Assembly: GCA_038239345.1 (NCBI GenBank)
Contig: JBBSEX010000047.1
Location: 1-21,717 of the forward strand
Source of the DNA: JBBSEX01 sp038239345
GTDB lineage: Bacteria; Acidobacteriota; Terriglobia; Bryobacterales; Bryobacteraceae
Direction: 5' to 3'
Length of the DNA: 21,717 nucleotides
The translations under genes were made by a program, and so were the position numbers. Shown here one piece after another: positions 17,028-21,717 of the stretch; positions within the stretch are counted from its first letter, which is position 1; each line of letters begins with the position of its first letter. The notes beneath the pieces were generated by a model. It had not been told where the DNA came from. It saw only the letters and a list, made by a program, of their open reading frames with translations, and ran no database searches.

Positions 17028-17049
17028 GGCGCGAACGCATGCGTGCGCC
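17028..17049. terminator. Imperfect GC-rich hairpin downstream of the helicase gene
   Basis: GGCGC (17028-17032) pairs with GCGCC (17045-17049), enclosing a GA bulge and the palindrome ACGCATGCGT. It lies about 108 bases past the helicase stop in the direction of transcription. No U-rich tract follows, so it is at best a weak or factor-assisted terminator. Confidence 0.25.
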
Positions 17050-17156
17050 GTCCTGTGAGGATCGCCCATGCTGACAGTGGAGATTCCGCTCGAAAGCGGC
17101 GAACAACCCCGTATTATCATCAGAAAGCGGCGCAAGCCCAATTGCCCGCAAACAAA

Positions 17157-20100
17157 TCATCTTCCCCGGTCGTGCCCACTGTCGATCGAGGCGCGGCCTT
17201 GCTGAAAGCGCAACGATAAGCGTTCCCCAATTTGTATATCGCGGCCCAGAAATGCTGACGGTAGGACGAAAAAGCTGTTGCCAGCGGTCGATACTGCGAC
17301 ATGCGCCTCATTCTTTGCAACAGCTCTGCCCGTAACGGGACCAGTTTGCGGTGCCGTGCGCTCAATAATGGGCATTTCTCGAATAGCGGTCTTCGATGCG
17401 CGCATGTACGTTTCGGCCATTCTCGTTATTTCAGAGCGATCAACTATTGGACCGCGGGCTGTCAGTCCCAGGTCCAAATCGTCCTTCAGATCGGCACCCG
17501 AGTCGGCCCCCTGTTGATCCCCTTTGTCGAGGTCCAGCAAGGAATTAATTTCAGATTGACGAACGAGCAGCTGCTTCAGCCGCTCCTCGTGCTCGAAAGG
17601 GCGATCTGCCTGAGACTGGTAATCTGCAAGTTCCTTCTCCGTGCGAGCGACACGGTTCTGCTGCTCAGCAGCAAGTTTGTCCAAGTTCCTCAAGGTATGT
17701 TCGATACTCTGGACGGTGCCAATAGGGTTAGTGGAATTCAGGTTCGCCGAATACATAGCTCGCGCGCGCACAAACAGCTCCGGAATACGCTCGTCCTCAT
17801 TGAGCAGTCCAAATCCACTGCCCTTGCCTCGGCTTAATATTTCGAAACCCCGGAGAGAACCGCGCGGCTGCATGGTCTGATCGTCGCGCCACGAAAGGAT
17901 CGTAGCTGTCAGAGCTTTGGCCGCTTCTTCCCTCGCACCCTTGCCGGAGAAAACGCGATTTCCTATTGTCATGCTGAACTCGTCGGACTCGTTTGCATTT
18001 CTAGTCGCCAAGTCAGCTTCGATATCGTCCAAATAATGTTTCGCCTCCGTAATCTGCCGTGGCAAGTCGCGGATCTCCCAACGGATATGGCGCTGTTGAT
18101 TAGCATGAACGGCGCGCAGTTGATCTAGCTTGCGAACCTCGGTATCGATCTTGATTTTCTCAACGACAGCAGGATTGCCGGAGGCGATCGCCTTGATCTC
18201 CGCGTAAGTGAGAGCGCCGTTCTCCAAGTCTTCAGTCGAGCGAACCGAGGTTTCTCCCCGCATCACCTGCTGGATGAAGCGGGCCTTGGTTTCCAACGTC
18301 TGCCACATGTACGCATCAAATGAACCTTCTGTGACGTAGCGAAAGATTTGAACCTGTTTATTTAAGTTGCCCTGACGTAAAATCCGCCCCTCCCGCTGTT
18401 CAATATCGCGCGGCCGCCACGGTGCATCTAGATGATGAAGCGCTACGAGGCGTCGCTGAACGTTCGTGCCCGCCCCCATCTTCTCGGTCGATCCGAGCAG
18501 TACACGTACTCTTCCTGAGTTCACGGCATCGAATAGAAGCTTCTTTGCTGTGTCGGTCTCGGCGTCGTGAATGAACGCGATCTCGCGGGCGGGGACTCCC
18601 GCCCCGACGAGCTTCGAACGGACATCGTCATACACGTTGAATCGCTGCGGATCGGGTGTAGAAAGATCACTGAAGACCAATTGAGTCGAGCGCTCGTCCC
18701 GAGTCGCGCTCCAAATCTTGAGGATGCGTGAAACGGCAAGATCAATCTTCGTCTCCACCTCCGGCTTGGCTTTAGGATCGATCAGTCGCATATCGAGCGC
18801 CGCCTTGCGTCCCTCGCCTGTGATCTTCAACATATTGTCAACGGCGGGGTCCACGCGCTCTTTTCGTAACCGTTCGGCTCTTTCGGTTAGAGTTCGGATG
18901 AACTCTTTCAGTTCAGGGCTGGCGGGCGCTGATCCAATTGCCGGTCTGCCGTTTTCGAGATCGGGTCGGGGTAGGTTCAGCATGTCTGCCGTTTGCACGT
19001 CCGCCACGGTGCGGAAAATGGAAAGTACTTCGGGAAGGTTGATGAATTTCGCAAACCGGGTGTGCATCCGGTATCCCGATCCATCTGGGGCAAGTTCCAG
19101 GGATGTCACTGACTCGGCGAAATTCGCGGCCCATGAGTCGAAATGATTAACGTTGCGTTCTGAGAGCATTTCCGGCCCCAGATAGCGGAGCATGGTATAC
19201 ATCTCGGCCAGGGTATTCGAGATCGGTGTGCCTGTGGCGAAGACAACACCGCGGCCATCACTTTGTTCCTGGAGGTAACGAACTTTCAGGAACATGTCAA
19301 AAGCTCGGTTGCTGTCGGAGTTGGGCAAGCCAGCGATCCGATTCATTTTTGTGACATAGCCCAAATTCTTGTAAAGGTCAGCCTCATCTACGAAAAGCTG
19401 ATCGACGCCCAGTTCCTCGAATGTTAGGGTTCGATCTTTCGAATCCCGGTCCGCTCGCTTTTTGAGCCTGACCGTTAGCCGTTTCTTGGCTTTTTCCAGT
19501 TCCTTGACGATGCGGCGGTTATCATCTTTCGATTCCTTTGCCAAGCCGATCTCGGCATCGAGTTCCTGAAGTTGCTTCTGGACGAACCGGTTGAAGTACG
19601 CATCAGATACCGGCAAGAACTCGAAGGATCGGTGGGACACGATAACGGCGTCGTAGTTTCCCGTTGCGATGCGAGCCATTGCCTTCTGCCGATTTCCCGT
19701 CGCAAAGTCGTCCTTGCCTGCCACAAAAAGCCGAGCTTGTGGGTACAGCTTCAGGAACTCTGCTCCCCATTGGTCCACCAGATGATTCGGCACGACAAAC
19801 ATAGGCTTTTTGGCCAGATCCAGGCGGCGGAGTTCCATCGCGGCGGCAGTCATCGTCCAGGTCTTGCCAGCTCCCACGACATGCGCCAACAGTGGGCTGC
19901 CGCCCTGAAGGATTCGCCATACGCCGTTCTTTTGATGCGGTGCCAAATCGCCGTCGCGAAGGGAGGTGCGCACCATTCCGGGCAACGTCAGATGGGACCC
20001 GTCGAACTCACGAAGCCGAATGTTGTTGAACCGAAAGTTATATTCATGCGTGAGCCGTTCCGCGCGTTCGCGATCTTCCCAGACCCAATCGCGAAAACGA

Positions 20101-21717
20101 TCTTTCAACTGCTGTTGCTTCTCTCTCGCGGCAATGGTTTCGGGCTGGTTCACCGTGCGGTTTCCGTCCGCGTCTTCGTCGTAGGCTGTCGGTGTCCGTC
20201 CATTCAGCGATTGTTCTACTAACTCGGACGCGCGGAAGCGAGCGGTTCCGTGGGTCGTGGTATTGCTGACCACGTATTTCGCGCTGTAATCGGGTTCGAC
20301 TGCCCAAGTCGCGATACTCTCCGCGTACCCGATTTTCACACTTCCACGAGGCACATCTAACAACTCTGTAAGGAAGTCACGAATGTCGGAGGGAGGAATC
20401 CACGATGCGCCCAGGCGAGCTTCGATGTCGCCTGGCTCCAGATCTTTCGGCTGCACAGCCCGGAGAGCTTCCACGTTCCGGCGATACGCCGGGTCGATTT
20501 GTTCCGAACCTTGGGCAACGGCCAGTTTCGCGCGCACGTTTCCGCTGAGATAACGGTCGGCAGTCTCCCAGACTCCGCCTTCGGGATTTCGGTAGGCCAG
20601 CGCTCCGAGTTCATCCTGTAGCTCAGAAGAACTCCGCCCTGTGAGCGATTCCATGCGCGGCCAACTGATCTGGCCGGTTTCGTTGAGCGATACCAGCAGC
20701 GCCTCGGACGCGGTCTCGACGCGCTCTACCGGACGATAGCGCTCCAACGTGCGGCGATCAAAGATCGCAGTCTTTGTAGCCTGCTTGGTTTCAGGGTTGA
20801 ATTCTTCCAGCGACACCAGAAGAGGTAGGTCCGGATCATCGGCAAACGCTTTCACGTTCTCCCTCCCGTTGAGGGGTCCAAAGCGGGAAGTGAAGAAATC
20901 GTACGTGCGATTCAGATGGCCGCGCGCCTCGACAATCGCTTCATCCGTGGCGTCGGAAAGCTGGGTGCGGAAGACCTCACGAACCGCGTCACGCACCTGA
21001 AGCATTCCACGAATCCTCACGCGGGCCGACGCCTGCAGCGCAACAGTTTCGAACGTGTTGCCGCGACGAACAATGATCTGGCCGTCCCGTTCGGCGAGCC
21101 CGCCTTCTTTTACCTCACCGACCGCAGGAACTTGATCAGGATCTGCACCTAGTGCGGGAGTCTGACGCTCCCGGTCCCTGTACACAGCGGCGGGAAGGAG
21201 GGAAACGGCTCTTTGAAGGGCATCCGGCTCCAGAGTTCCGATCAGAGCGGGAGCCGTGCCATACTGTCCCGACTCGATTCCCATGCGACCCAGCATCATC
21301 TCAGGGTGGCGAGCAAAGTACTCGTTAATGTCCACTGGACCGTCAGTCGTTTCAATGGATTTCAGCTCAATCCAACTCTCGCCGGCTGGCGACATCTCGG
21401 GTGACCGCTTCTGGAGGAACAGGATATCGGTCGTCACCTCGGTTCCAGCATTCGCCTTGAATGCGGTATTCGGCAACCGTAGAGCCCCCAGCAAGGTCGC
21501 TTTATCAGACAGATGGCGGCGTACCGCGGCGTCCTCCTTGTCCATGGTGTAGCGGCTGGTTATCAGCGCGATCACACCTCCCGGACGGACCACATCAAGG
21601 GTTTTCGTCAAGAAGTAATCGTGTATAGATCGGGTCAGGTGCGGGCTTCGGCGGTATGCCGAATCGAAGACCGGATAATTTCCAAATGGGATGTTTCCGA
21701 CCGCTGCGTCGAAGAAG
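17157..21717 (-). CDS. DarB-like N6-adenine methyltransferase/SNF2-type helicase, partial (5' end outside window)
   Basis: At least 1519 codons are open to the right edge, so the true start lies outside. At the edge (21675-21695) the protein reads VGNIPFGNY, the catalytic (N)PPF-type motif of N6-adenine methyltransferases, followed by SIHDYF and VRPGGVIALITSRYTMDK. Numbering from the TTG codon at 21611: Walker A VVGAGKTWT at 578-586, Walker B with DEAD at 742-745, ATGTP at 792-796, and motif VI with EQREGRILRQGN near 1071-1082, giving a superfamily 2 helicase. Charged, coiled-coil-like segments fill about 1190-1350. Such fused methyltransferase-helicases occur in phages (DarB of P1 protects DNA against restriction), plasmids and conjugative elements. 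Role here, protection of incoming DNA or DNA processing, is inferred. The TTG at 21611 is not the real start because the conserved motif lies upstream of it. Confidence 0.87.
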   Translation of the reverse strand, partial: FFDAAVGNIPFGNYPVFDSAYRRSPHLTRSIHDYFLTKTLDVVRPGGVIALITSRYTMDKEDAAVRRHLSDKATLLGALRLPNTAFKANAGTEVTTDILFLQKRSPEMSPAGESWIELKSIETTDGPVDINEYFARHPEMMLGRMGIESGQYGTAPALIGTLEPDALQRAVSLLPAAVYRDRERQTPALGADPDQVPAVGEVKEGGLAERDGQIIVRRGNTFETVALQASARVRIRGMLQVRDAVREVFRTQLSDATDEAIVEARGHLNRTYDFFTSRFGPLNGRENVKAFADDPDLPLLVSLEEFNPETKQATKTAIFDRRTLERYRPVERVETASEALLVSLNETGQISWPRMESLTGRSSSELQDELGALAYRNPEGGVWETADRYLSGNVRAKLAVAQGSEQIDPAYRRNVEALRAVQPKDLEPGDIEARLGASWIPPSDIRDFLTELLDVPRGSVKIGYAESIATWAVEPDYSAKYVVSNTTTHGTARFRASELVEQSLNGRTPTAYDEDADGNRTVNQPETIAAREKQQQLKDRFRDWVWEDRERAERLTHEYNFRFNNIRLREFDGSHLTLPGMVRTSLRDGDLAPHQKNGVWRILQGGSPLLAHVVGAGKTWTMTAAAMELRRLDLAKKPMFVVPNHLVDQWGAEFLKLYPQARLFVAGKDDFATGNRQKAMARIATGNYDAVIVSHRSFEFLPVSDAYFNRFVQKQLQELDAEIGLAKESKDDNRRIVKELEKAKKRLTVRLKKRADRDSKDRTLTFEELGVDQLFVDEADLYKNLGYVTKMNRIAGLPNSDSNRAFDMFLKVRYLQEQSDGRGVVFATGTPISNTLAEMYTMLRYLGPEMLSERNVNHFDSWAANFAESVTSLELAPDGSGYRMHTRFAKFINLPEVLSIFRTVADVQTADMLNLPRPDLENGRPAIGSAPASPELKEFIRTLTERAERLRKERVDPAVDNMLKITGEGRKAALDMRLIDPKAKPEVETKIDLAVSRILKIWSATRDERSTQLVFSDLSTPDPQRFNVYDDVRSKLVGAGVPAREIAFIHDAETDTAKKLLFDAVNSGRVRVLLGSTEKMGAGTNVQRRLVALHHLDAPWRPRDIEQREGRILRQGNLNKQVQIFRYVTEGSFDAYMWQTLETKARFIQQVMRGETSVRSTEDLENGALTYAEIKAIASGNPAVVEKIKIDTEVRKLDQLRAVHANQQRHIRWEIRDLPRQITEAKHYLDDIEADLATRNANESDEFSMTIGNRVFSGKGAREEAAKALTATILSWRDDQTMQPRGSLRGFEILSRGKGSGFGLLNEDERIPELFVRARAMYSANLNSTNPIGTVQSIEHTLRNLDKLAAEQQNRVARTEKELADYQSQADRPFEHEERLKQLLVRQSEINSLLDLDKGDQQGADSGADLKDDLDLGLTARGPIVDRSEITRMAETYMRASKTAIREMPIIERTAPQTGPVTGRAVAKNEAHVAVSTAGNSFFVLPSAFLGRDIQIGERLSLRFQQGRASIDSGHDRGR

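Larger units (their letters stand above)
16766..17156. other. Intergenic control region between helicase and receptor
   Basis: This 391-base stretch follows the stop of the methyltransferase/helicase and precedes the receptor, both leftward. It holds the receptor's Shine-Dalgarno, the TATAAT promoter and the tandem 10-mers near its left end, and an imperfect hairpin at 17028-17049. A short rightward frame starting ATG 17068 (45 codons) has a GAGGAT before it but no recognisable product. I see no other gene or RNA. Confidence 0.5.

Noticed and set aside
16857..17141. Leftward 94-codon frame upstream of the receptor
   Set aside because: No recognisable domain, no ribosome binding site, cysteine- and arginine-rich random-looking composition. 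It overlaps the promoter repeats and hairpin.
21609..21611. TTG as the start of the methyltransferase/helicase
   Set aside because: The same frame continues upstream through SIHDYF and the catalytic NIPFG motif to the window edge, so the protein clearly begins further right.
1..21717. tRNA, rRNA, insertion sequence with terminal repeats, or integrase attachment site
   Set aside because: I looked on both strands for cloverleaf, transposase motifs and terminal inverted repeats and saw none that I could support.

Overview
The window (about 56% GC by eye) looks like an Acidobacteriota chromosome or large plasmid of the Bryobacter/Solibacter type. The main clue is a C-terminal module, starting NAASY..G.VAPGEIIS.FGTGLGP, repeated at the ends of four neighbouring proteins. 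This is the hallmark of TIGR03437, the 'Solibacter uncharacterized C-terminal domain', which is massively amplified in Candidatus Solibacter usitatus. The other clue is an Oar-like TonB-dependent receptor with an N-terminal carboxypeptidase-regulatory-like domain, also typical of the phylum. Taxonomy is inferred from protein families only.

Layout on the + strand: positions 1-60 are a C-rich low-complexity edge. A small hicB-hicA toxin-antitoxin pair lies at 96-535 (+). A 366-base stretch without a supported gene (536-901) carries a perfect 12-bp inverted repeat and a possible minus-strand gene remnant. Everything else reads leftward. From right to left it is: a very large partial DarB-like N6-methyltransferase/helicase gene that runs off the right edge (17157->21717), a 391-base control region (16766-17156), a TonB-dependent outer-membrane receptor (13658-16765), and four tandem paralogues of secreted SBBP beta-propeller proteins, here called A (10416-13655), B (7136-10401), C (4188-7124) and D (902-4180).

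The receptor and the four propeller genes are separated by only 2 to 14 bases (receptor and A overlap by 4 if A uses an upstream TTG), so they look like one five-gene operon. A candidate promoter upstream of the receptor has a consensus TATAAT and is preceded by two perfect 10-bp direct repeats. Each propeller protein has a signal peptide, an N-terminal PLYFEPN.GQ domain, seven SBBP blades, a BACON-like domain, an IPT/TIG domain and the TIGR03437 module. A and D are intact. B has one missing base. C has lost about 350 bases, including most of blade 7 and the BACON domain, and carries a second frameshift. DNA similarity among the C-terminal modules is mosaic, suggesting gene conversion.

Inferred biology: the receptor may import a ligand that the exported multidomain propeller proteins bind or present, loosely like a SusC/SusD pair. 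This is not shown by sequence alone. The methyltransferase/helicase is typical of phages, plasmids and integrative conjugative elements, so the right part of the window may belong to, or border, a mobile element.
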